64,000 nucleotides of DNA from Candidatus Minthosoma equi (GCA_018064885.1 JAGHUI010000013.1:19127-83126); one strand, 5' to 3'; shown: positions 55,569 to 63,706, counted from the first letter of the stretch. Numbers and translations: made by a program. Notes: a model not told the origin generated them from the letters alone.

Positions 55569-58139
55569 TTGAAAACATACATATCAGCCATATTCCTCAT
55601 TCTGTCATTATTTGCCAATGCGCAGAAAGTGACAGAATACGTGGATCCTCGCATTGGAAGTGAGGGACTTGGACGTGTGTGCATAGCACCTTGCTGCCCA
55701 TACGGAATGGTAAAACCATCACCCGACTGCACCGTAGAACCCAATGCAGGCTGGCTTCCAATGCCAGAACAAGTTGACGGATTTGCTCAAGTGCATGTCA
55801 GCGGAACAGGCGGCGGTCCTAAATATGGCAACATACTTACTAGCCCAACAGATACTCCTCAGCACAGATCATCTGAGGATATCCGTTTGGGCTATTATTG
55901 TTGCACTTTCGCAGAAAGCGGAATAAAAACAGAAATTACCGCAGCAGAAAGAGCATCTTTCTATCGCCACACATATCCTTCTCGTGAGACAAACAAACAA
56001 GTTAGATTTGACCTGCAATTCTTCCTCGGTCGCAATCCCGTTCCCAAGGCACGAGAGGCGCAGCAATATGAAGATTCAGAGTTGACAATACTCAATGATT
56101 CCGTTCAGTGCGGCTGGCAATGCATTAGCGGAGGATGGAACAATGGCGCACCATATACCGTATATTTCTACAGTATTACTCATCCCAAAGGGAATATACT
56201 GTTACAAAAGATAGGCATTTCTTTCGTATCTATCGAAAAAGCAAAACAGAATCTTCAGGAAGACATCCCTCATTGGGATTTTGAACGTACTGAAAAAGAA
56301 TGTGTTGATAAATGGGAAAAGATACTCTCGCGAGTTCAATTATCTCCATCCACACCTTTGGCAACAAAGCGAATGTTCTACACCGCTCTCTATCACACAA
56401 TGATAATGCCTGTTGACAGGACTAAAGACAACGGACTTTACGATGACTACTATGCCATTTGGGACACTTATCGCACAAGCACACCGCTCATCACATTGCT
56501 CGATCCAGATCGTGCAACGGCGATAGCATCTTCACTATTAGACATTTACAAAAAAGATGGATTCTTGCCAGATGCACGAAGCGGAAACTCAAACGGACGC
56601 ACACAGGGTGGTTCAAACGCAGAAATCGTCTTTGCCGATGCACTTGCAAAAGGATTGAAACTCAATTGGGAACTTGCCCTCGAAGCTATGCTGAAAGATG
56701 CAACTGTAGCACCAAAAGACGATGAAGCAGAGGGGCGTGGCGGATTGGAAGAATACAACCAGCTCGGCTACATTCCATACGGCATTGCCCGAGGCGGAAA
56801 CCGCACCGTGGAATATAGCTTTTGCGATTGGGCAATAGCGCAAGTTGCTAAACATCAGCATAAAGACAAGCTCTATACCCAATACATGAAACAAAGCGAG
56901 CGTTGGAAAAACCTATGGCGCAGCGACTATATGCACGATGGCAGCAAAGGATTCATCATGCCTCGAAATGCCGTTGGCGAATGGATGGACTATGTGCCAT
57001 TCGGTCATAGCAAGAAACAGCCTCAGCATTTCCTATACACCCCAGATGTAAGTTATGAAGGACCATGGTATTGCGCATGGTGGGATTGCTATTTCTACGA
57101 AGCATCATCATGGGAATATTCCCTTAGCATTCCTCACGACATTCCTTCACTCATCGAATCATGCGGAGGGGCAGAAGCATTTGAAAAAAGACTCGACACA
57201 TTCTTTGCGCACAATTACTATAATGTGGCAAACGAACCATCTTTCCTCACTCCATGCCTCTATCATTGGATAGGAAAACCAGAAAAAAGCAGCTTGAAAA
57301 TCAACGAAATAATCAAGAAACATTTCAATGACACACCAAATGGATTGCCAGGCAATGACGATTCTGGTTCAATGTCATCATGGCTGGCTTTTCACATTCT
57401 CGGGCTCTATCCTAACGCAGGGCACAACTACTACCTCATCCACACTCCACTCATTGAAGAAGCATCTATTGCATTGACAAATGGCAAAAACATACGCATA
57501 AAGAATAAAATCTCAGACAGATACCATGTCACATTCAATGGCGAGACACTTAGCAATTGGCAAATCACTCATTCCCAGCTACTACGAGGAGGAGAACTCA
57601 TCATTGAGCATCCAGTAGAACAATCAAGCAACAACTATCTTTTCCGATACTCCCTTCATGGTCAAACTCGCCGTTTCGCTGTAAACTTCACAGAAAACAA
57701 TGACTCACTCATCATGAACTGGTCAATAGAAAGAAACCTGAAGATTTGGCATGGCAGTTATACAATGACTCCAAAAGCACGCCAAAGTGCTATATCACTC
57801 AACTATGCCCAACCGCTTGATGGTCAGCATATCACACTCGGCGACACGCAACTCTTTGCCCTTCTCAGCCGTGACGCATTGCAGCAAATAAGAACAAAAA
57901 GCGAATGCACATACTGCAACACCCACTTCGTTGTAACTCCATCCAAAGAGCCATCCCCATCATTCCCAATTCCACTCATTCATCTCACCGACACAGACGA
58001 GGGGGCTGAAATGTGGGTAGCCGATGACGAACATCTGCCGATTATTGTAAAAATGAAAAACAATCCTGTAGAGATTGATTGGGATGTAACATTTACAGAA
58101 AACGAGTCCTCAAAAGTTGCGTATAACCATCCGCATTAA
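55569..58139 (+). CDS. GH92-family alpha-mannosidase-like enzyme
   Basis: 856 residues if translation starts at TTG 55569, directly before a clean signal peptide ending SLFANAQK. An upstream ATG at 55476 lies inside lysA and would leave a 31-residue extension before the signal. GH92 marks: YVDPRIGSEGLG, GFAQVHVSGTGGGPKYG, NGLYDDYYAIWDTYRT, GGNRTVEYSFCDWAI and GNDDSGSMSSWLAFHILGLYP. GH92 enzymes are calcium-dependent exo-acting mannosidases (often alpha-1,2) on N-glycans or yeast mannan. It follows lysA by 16 bp, an unusual place. Confidence 0.85.
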   Translation: MKTYISAIFLILSLFANAQKVTEYVDPRIGSEGLGRVCIAPCCPYGMVKPSPDCTVEPNAGWLPMPEQVDGFAQVHVSGTGGGPKYGNILTSPTDTPQHRSSEDIRLGYYCCTFAESGIKTEITAAERASFYRHTYPSRETNKQVRFDLQFFLGRNPVPKAREAQQYEDSELTILNDSVQCGWQCISGGWNNGAPYTVYFYSITHPKGNILLQKIGISFVSIEKAKQNLQEDIPHWDFERTEKECVDKWEKILSRVQLSPSTPLATKRMFYTALYHTMIMPVDRTKDNGLYDDYYAIWDTYRTSTPLITLLDPDRATAIASSLLDIYKKDGFLPDARSGNSNGRTQGGSNAEIVFADALAKGLKLNWELALEAMLKDATVAPKDDEAEGRGGLEEYNQLGYIPYGIARGGNRTVEYSFCDWAIAQVAKHQHKDKLYTQYMKQSERWKNLWRSDYMHDGSKGFIMPRNAVGEWMDYVPFGHSKKQPQHFLYTPDVSYEGPWYCAWWDCYFYEASSWEYSLSIPHDIPSLIESCGGAEAFEKRLDTFFAHNYYNVANEPSFLTPCLYHWIGKPEKSSLKINEIIKKHFNDTPNGLPGNDDSGSMSSWLAFHILGLYPNAGHNYYLIHTPLIEEASIALTNGKNIRIKNKISDRYHVTFNGETLSNWQITHSQLLRGGELIIEHPVEQSSNNYLFRYSLHGQTRRFAVNFTENNDSLIMNWSIERNLKIWHGSYTMTPKARQSAISLNYAQPLDGQHITLGDTQLFALLSRDALQQIRTKSECTYCNTHFVVTPSKEPSPSFPIPLIHLTDTDEGAEMWVADDEHLPIIVKMKNNPVEIDWDVTFTENESSKVAYNHPH

Positions 58140-58161
58140 ATGGAAATGAAATGTGTTCATT

Positions 58162-58401
58162 CTACAAAAAACAGTTCACAGAATGGACAACATTCAGTTC
58201 GTCAGGACTGCATTTCTGCAACAGAAAATTACCTGCTCCAAAATTCTTCAAACCATAAATGTATGCCTCTTCCATATCCTTGAAAGAGAACACCATAAGG
58301 TCATCAGTAATAATAAGATAAGCACCATTGTACTTCTTCAACAACTCTTGCTCATAACCCACATAATAGTCATATTGCTTTGTCAATGCAAATTTCTTCA
58401 T
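58162..58401 (-). CDS. Small DUF5678-like protein
   Basis: 79 residues from ATG 58401 (an open frame continues upstream but is unlike a protein and crosses a terminator). The pattern YEQELLKKYNGAYLIITDD, then FSFKDMEEAYIYGLKNFGAGNFLLQKC, resembles DUF5678-type domains that end in the phrase FLIQ. It has no signal peptide or membrane segment. Function unknown; related small proteins often lie beside toxin or nuclease genes in other bacteria, but no partner of that sort adjoins it here. It ends convergent to the GH92 gene with 22 bp between. Confidence 0.6.
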   Translation of the reverse strand: MKKFALTKQYDYYVGYEQELLKKYNGAYLIITDDLMVFSFKDMEEAYIYGLKNFGAGNFLLQKCSPDELNVVHSVNCFL

Positions 58402-58495
58402 ATACACCTGTTTGGTTATTCTGAATGCATAGTAAATGAAAAGAAATGAAACTACCAAGCATTTGTTCGACAATTTGTATGACAAAAAAAACAAG

Positions 58496-58527
58496 AGCCA
58501 ACCGATGTGTGTATCGGTTGGCTTTTT
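58496..58527. terminator. Bidirectional hairpin terminator
   Basis: AGCCAACCGAT (58496-58506) pairs perfectly with 58513-58523, loop GTGTGT. The plus side is followed by TTTT and the minus side by a long T-run (58490-58483). It most likely ends the minus-strand transcript of the SPFH cluster. Confidence 0.85.
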
Positions 58528-58637
58528 GGTTGTGATTCTGCAAGAAGGAAACGGTCCCTCTTGCATGCTCCTCGCTTTGGGAACATCGACAAATGGCAAA
58601 CAACGCAGAATGCCTGCATCAAGGAGCTGTTCCAGAA
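58528..58637 (-). ncRNA. Possible short RNA between the SPFH cluster and the DUF5678-like gene
   Basis: TACATTTG (58645-58638, minus) could be a -7 box and the strong hairpin at 58523-58496 a terminator, giving about 135 nt. Within it GCAGAAT (58605-58611) pairs with 58535-58541, GCTCCT (58567-58572) with 58622-58627, and TGCAAGA (58539-58545) with 58559-58565; the last competes with the first. No -33 box fits. Weak evidence; could equally be a structured 3' end. Confidence 0.3.
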
Positions 58638-58669
58638 CAAATGTATAATATTTTGAGAGAAACATGTTG

Positions 58670-59260
58670 TTAATCAAGCGACACATCAATAGGAGTACCA
58701 ACCATAGCATGAAACTCTTCCACATCAGAAGGTGATAAGCCGTTATTAACTGCTTCTTCCATCTGACTCTCCCATGCTGGTTCATGCTTCAAGAACTTGC
58801 GTTTGAAATAATCACGACCAATATAAGAAAGGAAATAATATTGCTCGGGGCGTGGATCAATTGATAAAGCCGCATTTATATCCGTTTCCATTGCATCTAT
58901 TTCTGGGCGAGAGCAAAGGAATGGCTTACGTCCCTTCAAACGTGCAACTGCGGCATAAAAGAACGGTGTAGCATCCTCAAAATTATCGGCTTGTGCTTTT
59001 TCTAAGGCCTCTAACGCTTGATCATATTTTTTCAGTTTCAAGAAGCACAACCCAATGGATGCATTTACGTCATTATGGTCTGGATGTTCTGCTGCAGCCG
59101 AACGGTATGCTGCCATATACTTGTTGACTTGTGGCAATGGCATATTAGATAAAGCATTAAACGACTTTACCATAATATCACTGAAGCAGTATTCACACTT
59201 CTTGGTTTTTGTGGTAATGCTTGCTCCACAATTGGGACATTTGATTGATATAACTTCCAT
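58670..59260 (-). CDS. Zinc-ribbon + TPR protein
   Basis: 196 residues. An N-terminal zinc ribbon uses Cys8/Cys11 and Cys22/Cys25, followed by TPR-like helices (NDVNASIGLCFLKLKKYDQALEALEKAQ) and a conserved-looking end (NGLSPSDVEEFHAMVGTP). No signal peptide, so probably cytosolic. It is the last gene of the SPFH cluster. Zinc-ribbon proteins with TPRs commonly act as adaptors; Bacillus ydjG in the analogous ydjFGHI operon also starts with a zinc ribbon, though it is membrane-bound. Confidence 0.7.
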   Translation of the reverse strand: MEVISIKCPNCGASITTKTKKCEYCFSDIMVKSFNALSNMPLPQVNKYMAAYRSAAAEHPDHNDVNASIGLCFLKLKKYDQALEALEKAQADNFEDATPFFYAAVARLKGRKPFLCSRPEIDAMETDINAALSIDPRPEQYYFLSYIGRDYFKRKFLKHEPAWESQMEEAVNNGLSPSDVEEFHAMVGTPIDVSLD

Positions 59261-59264
59261 AGTT

Positions 59265-59834
59265 TTAATAATTTATTGTTACACTTCTGCGCTTAACGGA
59301 ATCAATAGCATCACGAGCATTGTCAACGGCTGACGAGAAAACATCAGCCGAGCAATTGTCTGCAAGCAGATTTTGAAGTCTACTTACAATATTCGTCACT
59401 TCTGATTTTAACGATGTATTGCGTACTACTGCTGGTGGCAAAGATGCAATCTGTCTAGATAGAGTCAGAAGTTTTTGTTTTGTTTTTGCTTCTTTGATGC
59501 TGCTTCGCTCGTATTGTGATAAGAGCACGTTCATCCGTTCTGTATAAGACACCACAATGGAAACTTCCTGTTGTAGCTGGACTTGTTCTTTTGCAGTCCT
59601 TTCACTATATTTACATATAAAATAAGACAAGATGACAAACAGCACAGTATAAACGGCAAGACCAATATACAAATACTTGACCTGAGGGAAGTCCTTTGGT
59701 ATCTGATCAAACGACTCTGCAAGTCCATATCTCGTTATAAGCTTGATTAATCCAAAACGAGATGTTATCATCCATAATCCTGCGAGATAGCAGAACAGGC
59801 AGGAACACATTATTACTTTTGTTACGGTCTTCAT
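59265..59834 (-). CDS. Two-TM membrane protein with coiled coil
   Basis: 189 residues. Hydrophobic segments at about 8-30 and 51-72 bracket a short loop (about 20 residues), then a long cytosolic helical region of about 115 residues (RTAKEQVQLQQEVSIVVSYT, SSIKEAKTKQKLLTL) with coiled-coil character. No family recognised. It lies 4 bp from the SPFH gene and 4 bp from the zinc-ribbon gene, so all three are tightly co-expressed. A membrane anchor for the SPFH protein is an inference. Confidence 0.6.
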   Translation of the reverse strand: MKTVTKVIMCSCLFCYLAGLWMITSRFGLIKLITRYGLAESFDQIPKDFPQVKYLYIGLAVYTVLFVILSYFICKYSERTAKEQVQLQQEVSIVVSYTERMNVLLSQYERSSIKEAKTKQKLLTLSRQIASLPPAVVRNTSLKSEVTNIVSRLQNLLADNCSADVFSSAVDNARDAIDSVKRRSVTINY

Positions 59835-59838
59835 TGCA

Positions 59839-61041
59839 TTAAGGCATTACTGGTGGAGGAGGTGGTGGGGTGCTTCCGAATAAACTAATCAAATCAGGTT
59901 GACTACTTGCTGCAGCCCACCCTGTCATCCCTTGCTTCCAAACAAGTGTTTGAGGAGTGAGCGTGCCTGCAGAAGCCAACGTCTGCAATGTTGGCAAGTC
60001 GAATGGACCTTGCTGGCTGTTGTTTACATAAAGATAGTATGGCGCGAAAGCGGTTGGTGGAGGAGGTGGAGCTTGCATCGTATTAATTGATTGGGATACC
60101 TGCTGCATTTGCCGACCAAAAGCAGTTCCTATTCCCATGCCCATACCCATGCCCATGCCAGCTCCCATCATGCCGCCTGCACTTCCCTCGTTTCCGGCTG
60201 CGGTTTCCATGATATCGAATTGGCGTTCTTGTTGATATGTGAAACCTTGTATCTGTCGGCGCTCACGTTCTTTGACTGACTCAATACGATTATTGTAGAG
60301 TTCCTTAACAATTGGATCATCTTCGTTTGGAGCAAGGTGAGCAAATTGGAAATCTTCAAGACTAATGCCATAGGCAGAAAACCTATCAATGAGTGCTTGC
60401 TTGATATAGTCTGCTATCTCTGGAGCATACTCTGGAAAATCAAGAGGCGAAATATTCTCTTCACGAGAGTACTTCTTGATGTTCTTGTTAAGTTCCTGTA
60501 CAACCATCGTAGAGAATTTCTCAACGAAGTCATCTGTGGTAAACAGGTGCTGGGTGCCCACAAACTCGTTGAGCAGCAAAAGACTATCCGTGACCTTGAT
60601 GCTGAAATCGCCATGAGCACGGACTGGTATTGCCATTTCGGCAGCTGCATAACGAGGATCAACAACGCGAATTGGTGTTGGTGTGCCAAATCTAAGTCCA
60701 CGACGGATCACCTTATTGACAAACCATACTTCAGCAACAAAAGGGGATTTTCCACCAAATGGAAGATTTATAAGTTTATCAAGAAGCGGCAGGTTCTTTG
60801 ATGACAGTGTATGGGTGCCTTCACCGAATATATCACAAACTGCTCCTCCTTTGACAAAAATAGCCTCCTGGCTTTTGTTTACAATGAGTTGAGCACCGAT
60901 GGAGAGGTTGTTATAAGGAAATTTCCAGACCAAATCATCTGGATCTCCATTGTATTGAATGACATCGATAAAGCCACGACGCTCCTCTCCTTGACCGTCG
61001 TACGTTGATCCATCTGTTCGTAGTTTATTAAAGAATCCCAT
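59839..61041 (-). CDS. SPFH-domain protein with GYF_2 domain and polyproline tail
   Basis: 400 residues from ATG 61041 (MGFFNKL); the longer frame from 61068 would overlap the previous gene. Residues about 20-270 form a YdjI/virion-core-like SPFH domain (FIDVIQYNGDPDDLVWKFPY, AIPVRAHGDFSIKVTD, QERQFDIMETAAGN). A Gly/Met-rich stretch of alternating GM follows (about 280-300), then a proline run, a GYF_2 domain (about 333-388; YYLYVNNSQQGPFDLPTLQ, WKQGMTGWA) and a terminal PPPPPPVMP. YdjI in Bacillus recruits PspA to stressed membrane, so membrane surveillance is the likely theme. GYF domains bind proline-rich segments; both occur in this one protein. Confidence 0.85.
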   Translation of the reverse strand: MGFFNKLRTDGSTYDGQGEERRGFIDVIQYNGDPDDLVWKFPYNNLSIGAQLIVNKSQEAIFVKGGAVCDIFGEGTHTLSSKNLPLLDKLINLPFGGKSPFVAEVWFVNKVIRRGLRFGTPTPIRVVDPRYAAAEMAIPVRAHGDFSIKVTDSLLLLNEFVGTQHLFTTDDFVEKFSTMVVQELNKNIKKYSREENISPLDFPEYAPEIADYIKQALIDRFSAYGISLEDFQFAHLAPNEDDPIVKELYNNRIESVKERERRQIQGFTYQQERQFDIMETAAGNEGSAGGMMGAGMGMGMGMGIGTAFGRQMQQVSQSINTMQAPPPPPTAFAPYYLYVNNSQQGPFDLPTLQTLASAGTLTPQTLVWKQGMTGWAAASSQPDLISLFGSTPPPPPPVMP

Positions 61042-61054
61042 ATTTATATGTGAA

Positions 61055-61477
61055 TTAAGGATAGTCAATGTGATAACCTGGCATAGAACATGTATGGGTT
61101 ACCCGTCGCCAGATCTTCCATAATGCTTTAGGCCATATGTATTTATCTAAAGCTAATAATGCATATTCAGAACAACTTGGCATACATGAACATTGCCGCC
61201 TTATGTTTTCTGTAGCATAATGCTGGTAACATTTTACCAAAAACCTCAAAATGTCGCTTCCATAACAGATGGTTACTGTACATAAAAGCACATCAAGGCA
61301 AAGAAAAAAAGAGAAACCAGCCAATAAATAAAGAGAATACGAAACTATGCACATTATAGACATTACGAGCACAACAATCACCAACATCTTTTTGATATTG
61401 AGATCAGGACGTTGAAGTTCATGATGCTGGCAATAATCACGGATTTTCCCTTCATCTATTGGTGGATTCATAAGCAA
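61055..61477 (-). CDS. YidD-like domain fused to a membrane domain
   Basis: 140 residues. Two hydrophobic segments (about 31-50 and 52-74) precede a C-terminal segment (about 95-140) with C-x-C-M-P-S-C-S-E-Y-A and W-R-R-V-T-H-T-C, the arrangement of YidD, a small protein that helps YidC-dependent membrane insertion (usual form CxxxPTCSxYA ... RCxPxxxGG). YidD is normally a stand-alone protein of 70-90 residues next to rnpA/yidC, so this fused form in an SPFH cluster is unusual. Start at 61477 with a Met two residues later as alternative. Confidence 0.65.
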   Translation of the reverse strand: MLMNPPIDEGKIRDYCQHHELQRPDLNIKKMLVIVVLVMSIMCIVSYSLYLLAGFSFFLCLDVLLCTVTICYGSDILRFLVKCYQHYATENIRRQCSCMPSCSEYALLALDKYIWPKALWKIWRRVTHTCSMPGYHIDYP

Positions 61478-61480
61478 TTC

Positions 61481-62170
61481 TTAAGCATTCTTTTTCTCAC
61501 GGAGCATTGCTTTCATGCCCTTGACTGAATTCTCTGTGTATTCGTTCTGCTGCAAAGAACAGAAAAGTTTTTCGCCTGGTACGACCAAAGAGAACTTGGT
61601 AGTATCTTTGTTAATCAGGACGCCTTTAGCCTGTATGGGATCGTACGCAGCAACCTCTTCTGTCTCTGATATAGTAGAGAAGTTGGTAATATCCTTATAG
61701 AAGTATTCTTCAGTACGTTCCCTCTTTCCGTCCTCATCCATATTAAATGTGTTCTGATAAAGATACACCTCAGTTGCACTGAAGAATATCCATGTAACCT
61801 GATACTTAGAAGAACGGTCACGACCATCGTCACCCTTTTTGTAAAGACTTTGCTTGTCATATACGAAACCCTCGAAATGAACAGGTTCAATTTCGCTTAT
61901 TTCAGACTCGTCAAGACCAATCTTATTAATGGCTTTCTGTTTGTAGTCAGTCTTGCTTAAGAACGATGCAATCATACTGTCGTACTCTTGGTCAGAAATC
62001 GGTTGCTTGCTCAAACAAGCTGACTCGTTGCAGAAATAACGAATGACAGCAACTTGGTCATCATTACGACCTTTGATTCGATTCTTTACCCAATCAGAAT
62101 CATTGTAGTGGGTCATTTTCCACCACACCCAAACTGCGATAATAGCAGCAATAACAATAAAAATTTCCAT
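61481..62170 (-). CDS. Single-pass membrane protein of the SPFH cluster
   Basis: 229 residues from ATG 62170 (MEIFIVIAAIIAVWVWWK); the frame remains open upstream but that part overlaps the structured RNA and reads unlike protein. One N-terminal membrane helix is followed by a soluble domain with a PH-like or bacterial-PH strand pattern near the end (EEYFYKDITNFSTI, KFSLVVPGEKLFCSL). No family recognised. First gene of the cluster, 3 bp from the YidD-like gene. Confidence 0.6.
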   Translation of the reverse strand: MEIFIVIAAIIAVWVWWKMTHYNDSDWVKNRIKGRNDDQVAVIRYFCNESACLSKQPISDQEYDSMIASFLSKTDYKQKAINKIGLDESEISEIEPVHFEGFVYDKQSLYKKGDDGRDRSSKYQVTWIFFSATEVYLYQNTFNMDEDGKRERTEEYFYKDITNFSTISETEEVAAYDPIQAKGVLINKDTTKFSLVVPGEKLFCSLQQNEYTENSVKGMKAMLREKKNA

Positions 62171-62249
62171 ATGGCAAATAGTATTTAATGCTTCCTCAGC
62201 CCTATGGTCGCAACGTGAATTAAGATTTAAAATTAAAGTTCTATAACTA

Positions 62250-62580
62250 CATAAAACAAAACGCAGGCTTCCACCTCTACTCGTCCGCTGGTTAGGCCGT
62301 AGGAAAGCCTTGTTGGTGAACTTGTAGAGTGTCTGCCTACGCCTGGTATAAATGCACGTATCCGTAAAGTGTGCGTGAGGATATAATATACCCTCGCAGC
62401 ACACCTCGGGACACAGTTATTGCATACCCGTAGCAGCCACTTCTGACATTGTTCTTGACCAACTTATTGAATTTCCTACGTTCAACCAGCCATAGAACAA
62501 AGCATCGATGACGCTTTAAAATTATGTAGTGTCCCACCCAGCCGCGCATCATTTATAGATGGCATGGCGTAGGCTAGACA
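62250..62580 (-). ncRNA. Structured non-coding RNA, candidate RNA antitoxin of the Abi_2 gene
   Basis: About 330 nt, transcribed leftward. A -7 box (62591-62584) puts the start near 62580. Perfect or near-perfect helices: 62331-62343 with 62566-62579 (13 bp, one bulge, closing the 5' part); 62408-62414 with 62529-62535; 62287-62303 with 62475-62490 (7+6 bp); hairpin 62369-62380 with 62392-62404; 62275-62280 with 62324-62329; 62345-62356 with 62421-62428. Several cross one another, so pseudoknots are implied. The 3' end is 62303-62310 with 62265-62272 followed by GCGTTTTGTTTT. It lacks RNase P and tmRNA signatures. Position beside an AbiF-like gene is the reason for the antitoxin proposal. Confidence 0.6.
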
Positions 62581-62583
62581 ATA

Positions 62584-62591
62584 CAAAGGTA
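62584..62591 (-). promoter_or_regulatory. -7 box of the structured RNA
   Basis: TACCTTTG on the minus strand, identical to the box of the divergent Abi_2 gene. The predicted start is at the first base of the closing helix. The -33 region lacks a perfect TTG. Confidence 0.55.
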
Positions 62592-62704
62592 CACATTTTC
62601 TATCAAGTACGAGCGAAATTCACATTAAATTTGCAATCAAGCAACCAACTATAGTAAAAATTCACTAAAAATGCACCTAAAATTGCATTTTACATCAGAA
62701 AAAA

Positions 62705-62735
62705 TTGTTAGATTGATAAATTCTTTATACCTTTG
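62705..62735 (+). promoter_or_regulatory. Promoter of the Abi_2 gene
   Basis: TTG (62705-62707), 20-bp spacer and TACCTTTG (62728-62735) form an ideal Bacteroidota promoter. An in-frame TTG at 62733 lies within it, so translation must start downstream, at ATG 62799. Confidence 0.75.
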
Positions 62736-62798
62736 TACCAACAGAATCCGCCACGCTTCTCGTTAGATCAGCGAACCAGGGCGGGTCTTTTGCTTTAT

Positions 62799-63704
62799 AT
62801 GAGTACGATTAGACTATACACCAAGCAGCCGCTATCAATTGCAGACCAAATACAACTCCTCAAAAATAGAGGATTACTATTTGGCGATGAGACATACGCT
62901 GCCAAATTTCTCAGCGAGGTTAGTTACTTCAGGTTTGTTCAATATCTGCGTCCGATGGAGGCAGATAAATTTCTTCATACGTTCAAGCCAAATAGTAGGT
63001 TTGAAGACGCTTTGACACTCTATAACTTCGATACTCAATTACGAATACTTATGTTTGAGGCAATCCAAGAAATTGAGATTGCACTTCGTACGAAAGTAAA
63101 TCACGAGTTCTCTATGCAGCATGGTGCATTCTGGTTCTATGATACAAGTTTGGCAGATGATGAACACAAGTATATCGAGAATATGAATGCTGTTGATAGA
63201 GAATTACAGCGAAGCAAGGAGGACTTTATCAAGGAGCATAAGCAGAGATACGACAAGCCTGTGTTTCCACCTTCATGGAAGACTCTGGAGTTGGCATCAT
63301 TTGGAACTTTGTCAAAACTATACTATAATTGCAATGACACCAAGACAAAGAAACGCATAGCTAGACAGTTCAATCTGCCACAACATGAAGTTCTGGAAAG
63401 TTGGATGCGTAGCCTTACCGTTCTTAGAAACTGTTGCGCACATCATTCACGAATTTGGAACCGCCGTCTGGCCAATGCTCCTCAATTAAGTGTGCCATTG
63501 CGCGGTGCATGGATTGATACAAGCGGTATAGATGGCAACAAACTATACGCTATCACATGCTGCATTATCTATTGGCTTGACTCAATGGGACGCAGTGACG
63601 CATTCAAAACAAAACTAAAGACATTGATTACAACATACCCATCAGTCGATGTTACCGCAATGGGATTTCCAAGCAACTGGGATTCACAACCATTATGGAC
63701 ATAA
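62799..63704 (+). CDS. Abi_2 (AbiD/AbiF-type) HEPN protein
   Basis: 301 residues from ATG 62799. Family features in order: QIQLLKNRGLLFGDE, FLSEVSYFRFVQYLRP, YNFDTQLRILMFEAIQEIEI, LRTKVNHEF, FPPSWKTLELASFGTLSKLY and LRNCCAHHSRIWNRRL. Two RxxxxH motifs are present (Arg97-His102 and Arg210-His215), as in HEPN ribonucleases. Abi_2 proteins were first found as lactococcal abortive-infection factors; AbiF-type members have been reported, as I recall, to be RNA-controlled toxins and proposed relatives of Cas13. Divergent from the structured RNA, with its own promoter. The native target is unknown. Confidence 0.85.
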   Translation: MSTIRLYTKQPLSIADQIQLLKNRGLLFGDETYAAKFLSEVSYFRFVQYLRPMEADKFLHTFKPNSRFEDALTLYNFDTQLRILMFEAIQEIEIALRTKVNHEFSMQHGAFWFYDTSLADDEHKYIENMNAVDRELQRSKEDFIKEHKQRYDKPVFPPSWKTLELASFGTLSKLYYNCNDTKTKKRIARQFNLPQHEVLESWMRSLTVLRNCCAHHSRIWNRRLANAPQLSVPLRGAWIDTSGIDGNKLYAITCCIIYWLDSMGRSDAFKTKLKTLITTYPSVDVTAMGFPSNWDSQPLWT

Positions 63705-63706
63705 TC

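Noticed and set aside
58402..58785. 207-residue frame as one protein on the minus strand
   Set aside because: It crosses a strong terminator and overlaps the zinc-ribbon gene; only the last 79 residues look like a real domain.
62171..62552. Open frames across the structured RNA (71-residue frame at 62337-62552 and the 5' extension of the 61481 gene)
   Set aside because: The translations have no protein-like pattern and overlap exact base-paired helices.
62250..62580. RNase P RNA, tmRNA, SRP RNA or 6S RNA as identity of the structured RNA
   Set aside because: None of the conserved blocks of these RNAs (for example GAGGAAAGUCC, a tRNA-like CCA end, GGUCCGGAAGGAAGCAG) was found on either strand, and 6S RNA is not pseudoknotted.
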